Below, piece after piece: positions 34,745 through 44,975 of a DNA stretch of 64,000 bases. This DNA comes from Sideroxydans sp. CL21 (GTDB lineage Bacteria > Pseudomonadota > Gammaproteobacteria > Burkholderiales > Gallionellaceae): the NCBI RefSeq assembly GCF_902459525.1, contig NZ_LR699166.1, positions 3,298,501 through 3,362,500 on the forward strand, read 5' to 3'. The notes beneath the pieces are model-generated. The model had not been told where the DNA came from, did no database searches, and saw nothing but the letters and a program-made list of their open reading frames with translations. The position numbers and the translations under genes were made by a program. Numbering within the stretch: position 1 is the stretch's first letter; the number at the start of each line of letters is the position of its first letter.

Positions 34745-36037
34745 ATGGCAATGAGCTTTAAAACCAAAATCATCGGATCCGTCGTAGTTCCGACGATAGT
34801 GCTGATCATTCTGGGCGCCGTAGCGTTGGCATTCAACGTCTACTCTGAGCAAAACAAGGCGGCGACCGAGAAAGTCCAGTCCGATCTCGACTCCGTGCAA
34901 CGTCTGCTGCAGGAATCCGCACGTTTGATGACGACGAAAACAACGACTTCAATGAGCATCCTGGAGGATATTTCCAGCGCGGCAGGTTCTGCGTCGGCAG
35001 GCGACTCCTTGGTTATTGTTCCCGGCGTGAGCGCACCCAACATCTCCTTTGGCAAGGAAGCACAAGCCGGCAATTTCCGCATCGTGGACAAGGTAACCCA
35101 ACTTGCCGGCGGCACGGCAACCATTTTTTCCAAGTCTGACGGCTCTTTTGTCCGCATCACAACCAATGTCAAGAAGCAGGATGGATCCAGGGCTGTCGGC
35201 ACCGTTCTGGACCCGGAAGGGCCGGCTTTCGCGGCCATCATGGACAATCGGGAATATGAAGGTGTGGTCGATATTCTGGGCAATCCCTTTTTCACCATAT
35301 ACAAACCGATGATGGACAGCCAGAACAAATTGATCGGCATATATTACGTCGGTTATGAAGCTTCTCTCGCCAGTGTGGAAGCTGCCGTAGGAAAGACGAG
35401 AATTTTAAAAACCGGATTTCTGGCTTTGGTGGACGGCAAGGGAAAAGTCCGTTTCAGCACGCAAGGCATCTCCCCCGAACAGGCGGAATCCACCATCAAA
35501 TCCGTTCCTGCAGGTTGGAGTGTGAACTCGCGTGATGTTGCCGGATGGGGCTATAAGGTATACGCAGCCTACCCGAAATCCGAGTTGCGCGAAGGTGCCC
35601 TGACCACTGCCGCAATCATCATCGGCGGCGGCCTAGCGCTCGCCCTGATACTCAGTGTGCTGGTTGGTTTATTGATCGAATCCATGGTGGTGGCCCCGCT
35701 CGGCGGAGAGCCTTCACAGGCCAGTGCGGCAATGGCTGTAATTGCAGCCGGAAATCTGGATGTGGAGATCGGGCAGGCTCGTTCCGGAAGCTTGCTGAAC
35801 AATCTCTCGCTGATGCAGGAAAAACTTCGTAACATTATAAATGCCATCCACAAATCGGTCGCCAAATCCAAAGAACAACATGACCGGTTCGAGGAAGCAC
35901 TCAAGGCTTTCCTGAATGCCAGGAATGAAAGTCCGGACAAGCAGAAACTGACCGAAGACGGGCTGATCGCTGCGGCTCAAAAGGTTGCCAAGAGTGACGA
36001 TTCGGTAAGCAGGGCAGTGGAACGGTTGAAAATTTGA
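34745..36037 (+). CDS. Cache-domain membrane receptor with HAMP but no output domain
   Basis: The 430-residue protein has a first helix (about residues 9-30), a large periplasmic Cache_3-Cache_2-type region (about 40-280; GGTATIFSKSDGSFVRITT, DGSRAVGTVL, NPFFTIYKPM, IGIYYVGYEA), a second helix (about 285-310) and a HAMP-like segment (PLGGEPSQASAAMAVIAAGNLDVEI). After this there is only a short helical tail and no MCP, kinase or cyclase domain. The Cache region is homologous to that of the MCP at 32520. It may signal through a partner protein. Confidence 0.82.
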   Translation: MAMSFKTKIIGSVVVPTIVLIILGAVALAFNVYSEQNKAATEKVQSDLDSVQRLLQESARLMTTKTTTSMSILEDISSAAGSASAGDSLVIVPGVSAPNISFGKEAQAGNFRIVDKVTQLAGGTATIFSKSDGSFVRITTNVKKQDGSRAVGTVLDPEGPAFAAIMDNREYEGVVDILGNPFFTIYKPMMDSQNKLIGIYYVGYEASLASVEAAVGKTRILKTGFLALVDGKGKVRFSTQGISPEQAESTIKSVPAGWSVNSRDVAGWGYKVYAAYPKSELREGALTTAAIIIGGGLALALILSVLVGLLIESMVVAPLGGEPSQASAAMAVIAAGNLDVEIGQARSGSLLNNLSLMQEKLRNIINAIHKSVAKSKEQHDRFEEALKAFLNARNESPDKQKLTEDGLIAAAQKVAKSDDSVSRAVERLKI

Positions 36038-36065
36038 TCTGCTCTTAATTTGCTGCTAGCCAGTT

Positions 36066-36099
36066 GGCCGCGTCTGATTTTTATAAAAATCATGCGGCC
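36066..36099. terminator. Bidirectional hairpin between convergent genes
   Basis: An inverted repeat (GGCCGCg ... TGATTTTTATAAAAATCA ... GCGGCC) forms a long stem with an AT core and lies between the Cache receptor gene and the convergent liv operon. It lacks a clean external T-run, so it may be a terminator or a simple palindrome. Confidence 0.5.
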
Positions 36100-36169
36100 G
36101 CTTGGTGTTGCAGGAACATCCCGGCAAAGCAAGCTGCGCCGAAATGGGACACCAGCAAATCAATTCCGG

Positions 36170-36886
36170 TTACGCTCCCAGATACGCGCGCTGCACAGCA
36201 TCGCTCCCCAGCAACTCACCCGCCGTACCCGACAAGCTGATAGCACCACTCTCGAGTACATAGCCACGCTGCGCGGCTTCCAGTGCCAGTTTGGCGTTCT
36301 GTTCGACCAGCAGAATGGTTACGCCCTGTGCAGAGATGCTGCGTATGGTTTCGAATATCTTCTCCACCATCAACGGCGCGAGTCCCATGCTGGGTTCGTC
36401 CAGCATCAATAATTTCGGCTGGCTCATCAAAGCGCGCGCCATGGCGACCATTTGCTGCTCTCCACCGGAAAGTGTTCCTGCGAGTTGCGTGCGGCGTTCC
36501 GCAAGTCGCGGGAACAGGAGGTATTGGCGTTCAAGGTCGGCGGTGATCCCGCCTTTGTCGCTGCGGATGTAAGCACCCATCAACAGATTCTCTTCCACCG
36601 TGAGCCGTGCGAAGATACCGCGGCCTTCCGGTACAAGCGCGATGCCATTAACCACGCGCTGATGTGCCGGAACATGCAGCAAGGACTTTTCCCGATAATG
36701 GAGCTTGCCGGAGGCAGGATGCAGCAATCCGGCCAGCGCTTTGAGCATGGTGGTTTTGCCCGCGCCGTTGCTGCCGATGAGTGTGACGAGTTCGCCGTCA
36801 GCGATGTTCAGGCTGATGCCCTTCAGCGCCTGGATTCCGCCGTAGGAAACTTTGAGGTTTTCCACTTCCAGGAGGCTATTCATCAT
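36170..36886 (-). CDS. livF: Branched-chain amino acid ABC transporter ATPase LivF
   Basis: From the ATG at 36886 (AGGAGG six bases upstream) the protein has 238 residues. It shows the Walker A GSNGAGKTTMLKAL, signature LSGGEQQMVAMARALM, Walker B LLMLDEPSMGLAP and LVEQNAKLAL typical of LivF. It pairs with LivG in the transporter. The start overlaps the livG stop. Confidence 0.94.
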   Translation of the reverse strand: MMNSLLEVENLKVSYGGIQALKGISLNIADGELVTLIGSNGAGKTTMLKALAGLLHPASGKLHYREKSLLHVPAHQRVVNGIALVPEGRGIFARLTVEENLLMGAYIRSDKGGITADLERQYLLFPRLAERRTQLAGTLSGGEQQMVAMARALMSQPKLLMLDEPSMGLAPLMVEKIFETIRSISAQGVTILLVEQNAKLALEAAQRGYVLESGAISLSGTAGELLGSDAVQRAYLGA

Positions 36887-37671
36887 GCATCGCCTCCTGC
36901 GCTGCCACCCAGATAAGCGGCAATCACTGCCGGATTGCGACGCACTTCTTCCGGCACACCTTCGGCGATCTTCTTGCCGTAGTCCAGCACGGCAACGCGG
37001 TCGCACAGCCCCATGATGAGTTTGACGTCATGTTCGATCAGCAGCACGGTGACGCCGCCGACACGTATCTTCTGCAGCAGCGCTTTCAACGCGACGGTTT
37101 CGGTCGCGTTCATGCCGGCTGCAGGCTCGTCCAGCGCCAGCAATTTTGGTTCGGTGGCGAGAGCGCGGGCGATCTCCAGGCGGCGTTGCTCGCCGTAGGA
37201 CAGATGCTTGGCCAGGGTCTGGTGTGCGGAGTCGATACCGACATATTCCAGCAACTCGCGCGCACGCTGCACGGTGTCGCGCTCTTCGGCACGGGCGGCG
37301 GCATGCCGCGTCAGCGCGCCCCAAATGCCGGTGTGCGTGCGCAGATGGCGCCCGACCATGATGTTTTCCAGCGCGCTCATGTTGGCGAACAGGCGGATGT
37401 TCTGGAAGGTGCGCGCGATGCCGGCTTGCGCCAGCAGATGCGGTTTGCAGTGCGCATAGCGCTGGCCGTCGAAATCGAACGAACCATTGTCCAGTTGGTA
37501 CAACCCGGTAACGACGTTGAACAGCGTGGTCTTGCCCGCACCGTTGGGCCCGATCAGGCCGTATATCTCGCCCCGCCGGATGTGCAGCGAGACATCGGCC
37601 AGGGCGGTCACTCCGCCGAAGTGTTTGCCGACATTGGCGAGTTCGAGCAGGCGGTCACTTGCTGGCGCCAT
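36883..37671 (-). CDS. livG: Branched-chain amino acid ABC transporter ATPase LivG
   Basis: The ATG at 37671 (AGGAAA upstream) lies inside the end of livM, giving 262 residues. Motifs are GPNGAGKTTLFNVVTGLY, GIARTFQNIRLF, LSYGEQRRLEIARALA and LLALDEPAAGMN, the LivG pattern. A longer upstream frame exists but is a shadow of livM. Confidence 0.94.
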   Translation of the reverse strand: MAPASDRLLELANVGKHFGGVTALADVSLHIRRGEIYGLIGPNGAGKTTLFNVVTGLYQLDNGSFDFDGQRYAHCKPHLLAQAGIARTFQNIRLFANMSALENIMVGRHLRTHTGIWGALTRHAAARAEERDTVQRARELLEYVGIDSAHQTLAKHLSYGEQRRLEIARALATEPKLLALDEPAAGMNATETVALKALLQKIRVGGVTVLLIEHDVKLIMGLCDRVAVLDYGKKIAEGVPEEVRRNPAVIAAYLGGSAGGDA

Positions 37672-38752
37672 ACACCGTTTCCTGTTCTTGTTGCAGCACA
37701 CTGTCCTGGGCATCGAATTCGCGACGGCGCTGTGTGGAAGGCCACAAACCGGCAGGTCGCCACAGCATCACCAGAATCAGAGCCAAGCCAAACATCAACA
37801 TGCGCAGGCTTTCCGGGTCGACCACGACACGACCCATCAGCGCTTGCTGTACCGGTCCGGCCGCATTGCGGAACAGTTCCGGCAACACCACCAGCAGTAT
37901 GCCGCCCAGCACTACGCCGCCGACATTGCCCATGCCGCCCAGCACCACCATGCACAGCACCATCACGGATTCCATCAGGCTGAAACTCTCCGGACTGACG
38001 AAACCCTGGAAGCCCGCGAACAGGCCGCCGGAGATACCGCCAAAGGTAGCGCCCATGGCGAAGGCCAGCAATTTGATATTGCGTGTATTGATCCCCATCG
38101 CCGAGGCGGCGACCTCGTCTTCGCGTATCGCCACCCAGGCACGGCCGATGCGCGAATCTTCAAGACGGCGCGAAACGAAGATCACCAGCAGGGTGAAGAC
38201 AAGGAACAGGTAGTAATGCAGGTGCACGTCGTCCACGCGCAAACCGAACCACTTGTACGAGTTGCCGAACGAGAAGCTGCCGATCTGCAGTGGATCGATC
38301 GCGCTGATGCCCTGCGGGCCGTTGGTGATGTTGACCGGCGCATTCAGGTTGTTGAGGAAGATGCGTATGATCTCGCCGAAGCCAAGAGTGACGATGGCGA
38401 GGTAGTCGCCGCGCAACTTGAGCGTGGGCGCGCCAAGCAATACGCCGAACCCGCAGGCGATGAGCGCCCCCAGCGGCAGAGTGATCCACATCGGCCAGTG
38501 CAGGCCGAACTGCGGTGAGCCGAGCAAGGCGTAGGTATAAGCGCCCACCGCAAAGAACGCGATGTAACCCAGATCAAGCAAGCCCGCATAACCGACCACG
38601 ATGTTGAGTCCCAGCGCGAGCATGATGTAGAGCAATGCAAAGTCAGCAATGCGCACCCAACCGTGGCCGAGCAACGCATCAATGACGAAGGGCAGCACCA
38701 GCAACACGGCAACAAATACAAAGCGGCTCGACGATGAACGATGCAGCTTCAT
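37655..38752 (-). CDS. livM: Branched-chain amino acid ABC transporter permease LivM
   Basis: The 365-residue membrane protein carries the LivM landmarks GYAGLLDLGYIAFFAVGAYTYAL, LRGDYLAIVTLGFGEIIRI and AWVAIREDEVAASAMGIN. The start overlaps the livH stop by four bases. It forms the inner-membrane channel with LivH. Confidence 0.94.
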   Translation of the reverse strand: MKLHRSSSSRFVFVAVLLVLPFVIDALLGHGWVRIADFALLYIMLALGLNIVVGYAGLLDLGYIAFFAVGAYTYALLGSPQFGLHWPMWITLPLGALIACGFGVLLGAPTLKLRGDYLAIVTLGFGEIIRIFLNNLNAPVNITNGPQGISAIDPLQIGSFSFGNSYKWFGLRVDDVHLHYYLFLVFTLLVIFVSRRLEDSRIGRAWVAIREDEVAASAMGINTRNIKLLAFAMGATFGGISGGLFAGFQGFVSPESFSLMESVMVLCMVVLGGMGNVGGVVLGGILLVVLPELFRNAAGPVQQALMGRVVVDPESLRMLMFGLALILVMLWRPAGLWPSTQRRREFDAQDSVLQQEQETVYGASK

Positions 38753-39672
38753 GCGCGCTCCGCCAGTTTCTCGCCGAGCAGGCCGGACGGGCGCAGGATC
38801 AATACCGCAATCAGGACAAAGAAGGCGAATACATCCTGATAGTTGCTGCCGAGAAAGCCGCCGGTGATGTCGCCGATGTAGCCCGCCCCCAGGCTTTCGA
38901 TCAAGCCCAGCAACACGCCACCCAGCATCGCCCCGCGCAAGTTGCCGATGCCGCCCAGAACCGCCGCAGTGAAGGCCTTCAAACCCAGCATGAAACCCAT
39001 GTAGTAATGCACGATGCCATAGTTGGCGCTCACCATAAAGCCGGCCACTGCCGCCAGAGCGGATCCGAGCATGAAGGTGACGGAAATGACGCGATTGATG
39101 TCCACGCCCATCAGCGCTGCCGCTGCCGGATTCTCAGACACGGCGCGCATCGCCCTGCCCATACGGGTGCGATGTACCAGCCACATCAAGGCGGTCATGA
39201 TGAGCAATGCGACGATGACAATGGCGATTTGCACATCGTTCACTATTGCCCCGGCAAGCTGGTGGGAGGCGCTGTTGAACGGCAGCGGAAAGGAATGATA
39301 TTCGCGCCCCCAGATCATCATCGCCACATTCTGCAGCACGATGGAGACGCCGATGGCGGTGATCAGGGGTGCCAGGCGTGGCGCATTGCGCAACGGACGG
39401 TAGGCGATGCGCTCAATGCCGTAACCCAGCACCATGCAAGCCGCCATTGCCGTCAGCAGGCTGAGCAATACTGCCAGCACGGGTGCCATAGCCGCGGTTA
39501 ACAGGGCTTGCAACACGGTCATCGCGATCATCGCGCCTATCATCACCACTTCGCCGTGCGCGAAGTTGATCAGGCCGAGGATGCCGTACACCATGGTGTA
39601 GCCCAGCGCAACGAGAGCGTAGACACTGCCCTGAACCAGGCCATTGACGATCTGCTGAAGAAGGATTTCCAC
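38749..39672 (-). CDS. livH: Branched-chain amino acid ABC transporter permease LivH
   Basis: The 307-residue membrane protein begins with LLQQIVNGLVQGSVYALVALGYTMVYGILGLINFAHGEV, the LivH signature, and later has GIERIAYRPLRNAPRL and MGRAMRAVSENPAAAALMGVD. It is separated from the binding-protein gene by a hairpin. Confidence 0.94.
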   Translation of the reverse strand: MEILLQQIVNGLVQGSVYALVALGYTMVYGILGLINFAHGEVVMIGAMIAMTVLQALLTAAMAPVLAVLLSLLTAMAACMVLGYGIERIAYRPLRNAPRLAPLITAIGVSIVLQNVAMMIWGREYHSFPLPFNSASHQLAGAIVNDVQIAIVIVALLIMTALMWLVHRTRMGRAMRAVSENPAAAALMGVDINRVISVTFMLGSALAAVAGFMVSANYGIVHYYMGFMLGLKAFTAAVLGGIGNLRGAMLGGVLLGLIESLGAGYIGDITGGFLGSNYQDVFAFFVLIAVLILRPSGLLGEKLAERA

Positions 39673-39698
39673 GGTTACTTTGGCAATCTATACAAAGA

Positions 39699-39725
39699 AA
39701 AAGCGACACGCCCGGTGTCGCTTTC
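39699..39725 (-). terminator. Hairpin between livK and livH
   Basis: A 10-bp stem (AAAGCGACAC / GTGTCGCTTT) lies in the 70-base gap after livK. On the minus strand it is followed by CTTTG rather than a long T-run, so it is probably a partial terminator giving more binding protein than permease. Confidence 0.7.
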
Positions 39726-39742
39726 CATGACTGCAAACCGGC

Positions 39743-40918
39743 TCACGGCTTGGCTGCGGGCGCGCCGCCCATCGTCTGCACGGCAAACCATTTACCTTGG
39801 CGCACCTGGTACACGGTGACTGCGCCACCCTTGATATCACCCTTCTCGTCGAACGCGATCCTCGCCGTCACGCCATCGATTTCGATCTTGCCTAGCTCCG
39901 GCAGATACTTTTCGGGCTCGGCAGAACCGGCCTTCTGCATCGCTGCGATCATCACGTTGACGGCGTCGTAGCAATACGGGGCATAGAGCTGGATAGGTTG
40001 ATGGAAACGTTCTTCATAGCGTTTGGCGAAATCGCGCCCGCTCGGCATGTTGTCCAGCGGCACACCGGGTAGCGAGGCATACACACCTTCCGCTGCATCG
40101 CCGGCCAGTTCGATCAGCTTCGGCGTATAGCCGCCGTCGCCCATCATGAACTGCGACTTGATACCCAATGCCCGCAGCTGCTTGATCATGGGCACGCCCT
40201 GCGGATCCATGCCGCCGAAGAACAACAGGTCCGGCTGCTTGCCTTTGATCGAGGTGAGCACTGCAGTGAAGTCCACCGCCTTGTCGGTGGTGTACTCGCG
40301 CACGATGATTTTCGCGCCATTGGCTTCGGCAGATTTGACGAACTCATCCGCCAGTCCTTGCCCGTAGGCGGTGCGGTCGTCGATGACCGCGATTTGCTTC
40401 GCTCCCAGTACCTTGGCCGCAAACTCGCCGAGCGCCTTGCCTTGCTGGGCATCGTTGCTCATCACGCGAAATGCAGTTTTGTAACCCTGGGCGGTATATC
40501 TGACTGCGGTAGCGGAAGGCGAGATTTGCGGGATGCCGTTCTTGAAGTAGATGGCGGAAGCGGGGATGGTGGTACCGGAATTGAGGTGTCCGATCACGCC
40601 ATTCACTTTTGCATCAACCAGTTGCTGCGCCACGATGGTTGCCGTTTTTGGATCGGTCTGGTCGTCTTCGCTCAGCAACTCAAAATGCGCTTTCTTGCCG
40701 CCGATGATCACGCCCCTGGTATTCGCGTCGTCGATCGCCATGCGCGTGCCGTTCTCATTGTCCTTGCCGATATGTGCCTGAGGTCCGGTGAGCGGAGCCG
40801 CTGCGCCGATCTTGACCACGAGTTCATCAGAAGCGGGCTTCGATGCTGTCTCACTTTTCCCGCATCCGGCGAGTGCGATGCCGAATAGGACAAACAGGGA
40901 AAATTTATTGATCAACAT
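39743..40918 (-). CDS. livK: Branched-chain amino acid ABC transporter substrate-binding lipoprotein
   Basis: The 391-residue protein has a lipobox (LAGC) and the type-I periplasmic binding fold of Leu/Ile/Val-binding proteins: VKIGAAAPLTGPQAHIGKDNENG, VVAQQLVDAKVNGVIGHLNSG and IDDRTAYGQGLADEF. It is lipid-anchored. It heads the livKHMGF operon. Confidence 0.92.
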   Translation of the reverse strand: MLINKFSLFVLFGIALAGCGKSETASKPASDELVVKIGAAAPLTGPQAHIGKDNENGTRMAIDDANTRGVIIGGKKAHFELLSEDDQTDPKTATIVAQQLVDAKVNGVIGHLNSGTTIPASAIYFKNGIPQISPSATAVRYTAQGYKTAFRVMSNDAQQGKALGEFAAKVLGAKQIAVIDDRTAYGQGLADEFVKSAEANGAKIIVREYTTDKAVDFTAVLTSIKGKQPDLLFFGGMDPQGVPMIKQLRALGIKSQFMMGDGGYTPKLIELAGDAAEGVYASLPGVPLDNMPSGRDFAKRYEERFHQPIQLYAPYCYDAVNVMIAAMQKAGSAEPEKYLPELGKIEIDGVTARIAFDEKGDIKGGAVTVYQVRQGKWFAVQTMGGAPAAKP

Positions 40919-40997
40919 TGTTGAAATCCGGCGGGTTAATAAAGTGTCCGGATTATGCGGAGCGCCCTATCCCTTGTCAATTCAGCGAATCAGCGCA

Positions 40998-41029
40998 ATA
41001 AAAAAGCCGACTTGCGTCGGCTTTTTTGC
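40998..41029 (-). terminator. Rho-independent terminator after the small cytochrome c gene
   Basis: A stem (AAAAAAGCCGAC / GTCGGCTTTTTT) with a short loop lies 18 bases after the stop codon of the cytochrome gene on the minus strand and gives a T-run in that direction. Confidence 0.88.
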
Positions 41030-41046
41030 AAGTATCGCTTTCAAGC

Positions 41047-41370
41047 TTACTTGGCCAGACCCAGAATGAATTTAACCAGAGTCTTGATGTCTGCATCTGA
41101 AACTTTGGGAGCATTTGCAGGCATAGGCATGGAACCCCAAACACCGCCACCGCCCTTGGCAACCTTGGCTTCCAGCTTGGCTTCTGCACCGGCATCGCCC
41201 TTGTACTTCTTGGCAACGTCCATCCAGCCCGGACCAACCAACTTACCGTCGATCTTGTGGCAAGTTGTGCAGTTGCTCTTCTTGGCCAGATCGGGCATAT
41301 CAGTTGCCATTGAAGAACCTGCCGCCATCAGGCCTGCAACTGCGATCATGCAAACAACGATAGATTTCAT
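41047..41370 (-). CDS. Small class I cytochrome c (c551/c552-like)
   Basis: From the ATG at 41370 (GGAG six bases upstream) the protein has 107 residues, a signal peptide ending in SSMA, a heme motif SNCTTCHKIDGKLVGP and an axial methionine in SMPMPANAPKV. Size and layout match periplasmic cytochrome c551/c552, an electron donor for oxidases or nitrite reductases. It has its own terminator and is probably a single-gene transcript. Confidence 0.93.
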   Translation of the reverse strand: MKSIVVCMIAVAGLMAAGSSMATDMPDLAKKSNCTTCHKIDGKLVGPGWMDVAKKYKGDAGAEAKLEAKVAKGGGGVWGSMPMPANAPKVSDADIKTLVKFILGLAK

Positions 41371-41604
41371 ATCTTTCTCCATTTTTAGTTATGTCTATTT
41401 GTCAAACAAGCGTGAAATGAAAGTCAAACAAACGGAAGTGCATTCTAAACAACATGGGCCTGTTTGCAAACCTTCATTAGCGCATTCTAATAACGCCACA
41501 ATGGTCGGCAGAGTTGACACCCATTTAATATCGTTATCCGAATTCGATAGCCTATTGATCCAATTAAATTTTTATAAACCATGTGATTCTGCATTTCCCC
41601 AAGG

Positions 41605-42225
41605 CTATTCTTCCGAACGCTCCAGCCAGTTGGTAAGGTAGGCCCATTGTTCAAGTTCTCGCTCTGCCAACGAGGGTGACAGGTCGAACAGGGTCTTGCC
41701 TTCGAAAGCTGCATTGACGTAAACCTGTGCTTCACGCAGATAGGCGAGAATTGGCAAATCCAAACCTTTCAGGAACTGCTCCAGCGTAAGTGCTGCACGA
41801 GTGCGCGAATCCATGCGCATACCGACCACGCCGACGAATATCTTTCCTTTGCGCACAGTTTTTTCATGATGCAGTGCTTCCAGAAAGTCACGGCTGGCCT
41901 GAATATCGAAAGCCGATGGGGCAATGGGGACGATCACCTTGTGCACTAGCCTCAAGGCATGTTCCAGATTTTTTCCGTGCAAGCCGGCGGGAGAATCGAT
42001 CACCAGCCAGTCCACCGGCGCATTCATATCTGATTCGGAATGCATCAATTCAATGCCGGGCAGATTGCGCGGTCGATTTGCAAGCCATTGCGTTGCCGAT
42101 TTTTGCCGGTCCAGGTCCAGTATCGCCACGCGTTGCCCTCGCGAAGCAAGGTAGCCTGCGATATTGGTGGTCAGCGTAGTTTTGCCGCTGCCGCCCTTGG
42201 GATTTGCAACCAGTATTGCTTTCAC
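41605..42225 (-). CDS. ParA/MinD-family ATPase
   Basis: The 206-residue protein begins MKAILVANPKGGSGKTTL with the deviant Walker A motif, followed by VAILDLDRQKSATQWL and VDWLVIDSPAG. It is an orphan ParA-like ATPase without a parB neighbour. Such proteins position cell structures or large complexes. It lies 28 bases downstream of ilvD. Confidence 0.88.
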   Translation of the reverse strand: MKAILVANPKGGSGKTTLTTNIAGYLASRGQRVAILDLDRQKSATQWLANRPRNLPGIELMHSESDMNAPVDWLVIDSPAGLHGKNLEHALRLVHKVIVPIAPSAFDIQASRDFLEALHHEKTVRKGKIFVGVVGMRMDSRTRAALTLEQFLKGLDLPILAYLREAQVYVNAAFEGKTLFDLSPSLAERELEQWAYLTNWLERSEE

Positions 42226-42253
42226 GCTACCGTCCTTCCCTTGCTTTATTGCA

Positions 42254-44107
42254 CTACTTGTTCTCCACCTGTGACACGTCTCTTACTGCTCCCTTGTCGG
42301 CGCTGGTCACCATGGCGGCGTAAGCCCTGAGCGCCGACGATACTTTGCGCTGACGAACTTCCACCGGCTTCCATGCGAGTTTGCCTTTTGCTTCCATTGC
42401 AGCGCGTCGTTGCGCCAGCTCGGCGTCCGTGATCGCCAGATTGATGCTGCGATTCGGGATGTCGATCTCGATGCGGTCGCCTTCCTGCACCAGGCCGATC
42501 GCACCGCCGCTGGCAGCTTCCGGCGAAACGTGACCGATGCTCAAACCGGACGTACCTCCCGAAAAACGCCCGTCGGTAAGCAATGCGCATACCTTGCCCA
42601 TGCCTTTCGACTTCAGGTACGAAGTCGGATACAGCATCTCCTGCATGCCCGGCCCGCCTTTCGGTCCTTCGTAACGGATCACCACCACGTCGCCCGCGAC
42701 GATCTGGTCGGCCAGGATACCTGCAGTCGCCGCGTCCTGACTTTCGAACAGGCGCGCGCGCCCGCTGAATTTCAAAATGCTCTCGTCCACCCCGGCTGTT
42801 TTCACGATGCAGCCGTCTAGCGCAATGTTGCCGTGCAGCACCGCCAATCCGCCGTCTTTGGAATAGGCATGCGCCTTGTCGCGTATGCAGCCTTGCGCTC
42901 TATCCGTATCCAGGTCCGGATACAGCATGGATTGCGAAAAGGCGATGGTGGTAATGATGCCGCCGGGCGCCGCACGGAAGAATTTCTTCACTTCCTCGTT
43001 TTGCGTTTGCGCGATGTCCCACTGCTTGAGTCCGTCGCGCAGCGTCTTGCTATGTACCGTACTCACCTCGCCGTGCAGCAAGCCTGCCCGATCCAGCTCG
43101 CCCAATATCGCGGCAATGCCGCCGGCACGATGCACATCTTCCAGGTGGTATTCGGACGACGGCGCAACCTTGCACAGGGTCGGCACATGGCGCGACAATC
43201 GATCCATGTCCTTCATGGTGAAATCCACTTCCGCTTCGCGCGCAATGGCGAGCAGATGCAACACGGTATTGGTCGAGCCGCCCATGGCGATATCCAGCGT
43301 CATTGCATTCTCGAACGCTTCGAAGGTGGCGATGCCGCGCGGCAATACCGAGGCGTCGTCCTGCTCGTAATAGCGCTTGCACAATTCGACAATGGTGCGT
43401 CCGGCACGCAGGAACAGTTGTTTGCGGTCGGCGTGCGTCGCCACCAGCGAACCGTTTCCGGGCAGCGACAACCCCAGGGCTTCGGTCAGGCAATTCATCG
43501 AATTCGCAGTGAACATGCCGGAGCATGAACCGCAAGTGGGGCAGGCGGAACGTTCTATCACGGCCACGTCTTCGTCGCTGACTCTGCTGTCTGCCGCCGC
43601 CACCATCGCGTCGATCAAGTCCAGACCTTTGGACTTGCCCTGCAAGGTCACCTTGCCCGCCTCCATCGGCCCGCCGGAAACAAATACCACCGGGATGTTC
43701 AGGCGCATCGCGGCCATCAGCATGCCGGGCGTGATCTTGTCGCAGTTGGAAATGCACACCAGCGCATCGGCACAATGCGCGTTGACCATATACTCTACCG
43801 AGTCGGCAATCAGGTCGCGCGAAGGCAGCGAATACAGCATGCCGTCGTGCCCCATGGCGATGCCGTCATCAACGGCGATCGTGTTGAATTCCTTGGCGAT
43901 GCCGCCCGCCTTCTCGATCTCGCGCGCCACCAGCTGCCCCATGTCTTTAAGATGGACGTGTCCGGGCACGAACTGGGTAAAGGAATTGGCGATCGCGATG
44001 ATGGGCTTGCCGAAATCGCCGTCAACCATGCCGGTGGCGCGCCACAGCGCGCGCGCGCCGGCCATGTTGCGGCCGTGGGTGGAGGTACGGGAACGATAAG
44101 CTGGCAT
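42254..44107 (-). CDS. ilvD: Dihydroxy-acid dehydratase
   Basis: The 617-residue protein has the standard length and motifs: [54 protein letters not shown] and GGFSGGT-like [18 protein letters not shown]. The cysteines hold an iron-sulfur cluster. It catalyses the last common step of valine and isoleucine synthesis. It diverges from lgt. Confidence 0.97.
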   Translation of the reverse strand: MPAYRSRTSTHGRNMAGARALWRATGMVDGDFGKPIIAIANSFTQFVPGHVHLKDMGQLVAREIEKAGGIAKEFNTIAVDDGIAMGHDGMLYSLPSRDLIADSVEYMVNAHCADALVCISNCDKITPGMLMAAMRLNIPVVFVSGGPMEAGKVTLQGKSKGLDLIDAMVAAADSRVSDEDVAVIERSACPTCGSCSGMFTANSMNCLTEALGLSLPGNGSLVATHADRKQLFLRAGRTIVELCKRYYEQDDASVLPRGIATFEAFENAMTLDIAMGGSTNTVLHLLAIAREAEVDFTMKDMDRLSRHVPTLCKVAPSSEYHLEDVHRAGGIAAILGELDRAGLLHGEVSTVHSKTLRDGLKQWDIAQTQNEEVKKFFRAAPGGIITTIAFSQSMLYPDLDTDRAQGCIRDKAHAYSKDGGLAVLHGNIALDGCIVKTAGVDESILKFSGRARLFESQDAATAGILADQIVAGDVVVIRYEGPKGGPGMQEMLYPTSYLKSKGMGKVCALLTDGRFSGGTSGLSIGHVSPEAASGGAIGLVQEGDRIEIDIPNRSINLAITDAELAQRRAAMEAKGKLAWKPVEVRQRKVSSALRAYAAMVTSADKGAVRDVSQVENK

Positions 44108-44175
44108 GATGATGTCTCTCTAATGTAATGATGATGCACGTATAATCCGTCGCTCAATTCTAACCGATTCGCACT

Positions 44176-44964
44176 ATGCTCGTTCACCCACAATTCGACC
44201 CTGTCGCCATCCATCTCGGCTCTTTTGGCATCCATTGGTACGGGCTGATGTATCTGCTCGGCTTTGTGACGTTCATCTGGCTGGGCAGAAAGCGCCTGCG
44301 CGCACTCAATCGTCCAGGCTGGGACGAAAAATTCCTGGACGATCTGTTGTTTTACGGCGTGCTCGGCGTCGTGCTCGGCGGGCGTTTGGGCGAGGTATTG
44401 TTCTACAACCCGGGCTATTATTTTTCGCATCCGTTGAAGATCTTCGCAGTATGGGAAGGCGGCATGTCGTTCCATGGCGGCTTCCTCGGTGTACTGGCGG
44501 CGATGATACTGTTTGCGCGCAACCGCAACATCCAGTGGCTGGCGCTCATGGATTTCATCGCGCCTCTCGTACCGCCGGGCCTAGCCTTCGGGCGGCTGGG
44601 CAATTTCATCAACGGAGAGTTGTGGGGGCGTCCGACCGATGTGCCCTGGGCCATGATATTCCCCCAGGCGGACAATATCCCGCGCCATCCTTCGCAACTG
44701 TATGAGTTTGCGCTGGAAGGTGTCGCGCTGTTCACCTTGTTGTGGATATTCTCCAACAAGCCTCGCCCAGTGGGTACAGTGTCCGGCCTGTTTCTCATCG
44801 GCTACGGCTGCTTCCGCTTCATCGGCGAATTCACGCGCAACCCTGACGACGGCATCTTTGGCTTGATGACATTCGGCATCAGTATGGGACAGTGGTTGAG
44901 TCTGCCAATGGTGATTGCCGGCATCGCCCTGATGATCTGGTCGTATCGCCGCGCTTCCCGCTAA
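44176..44964 (+). CDS. lgt: Prolipoprotein diacylglyceryl transferase
   Basis: The 262-residue membrane protein shows [20 protein letters not shown], the Lgt signature [17 protein letters not shown] and [12 protein letters not shown]. It transfers diacylglycerol to the lipobox cysteine of prolipoproteins, such as the several in this window. Confidence 0.96.
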   Translation: MLVHPQFDPVAIHLGSFGIHWYGLMYLLGFVTFIWLGRKRLRALNRPGWDEKFLDDLLFYGVLGVVLGGRLGEVLFYNPGYYFSHPLKIFAVWEGGMSFHGGFLGVLAAMILFARNRNIQWLALMDFIAPLVPPGLAFGRLGNFINGELWGRPTDVPWAMIFPQADNIPRHPSQLYEFALEGVALFTLLWIFSNKPRPVGTVSGLFLIGYGCFRFIGEFTRNPDDGIFGLMTFGISMGQWLSLPMVIAGIALMIWSYRRASR

Positions 44965-44975
44965 ACTCTCGCCCC

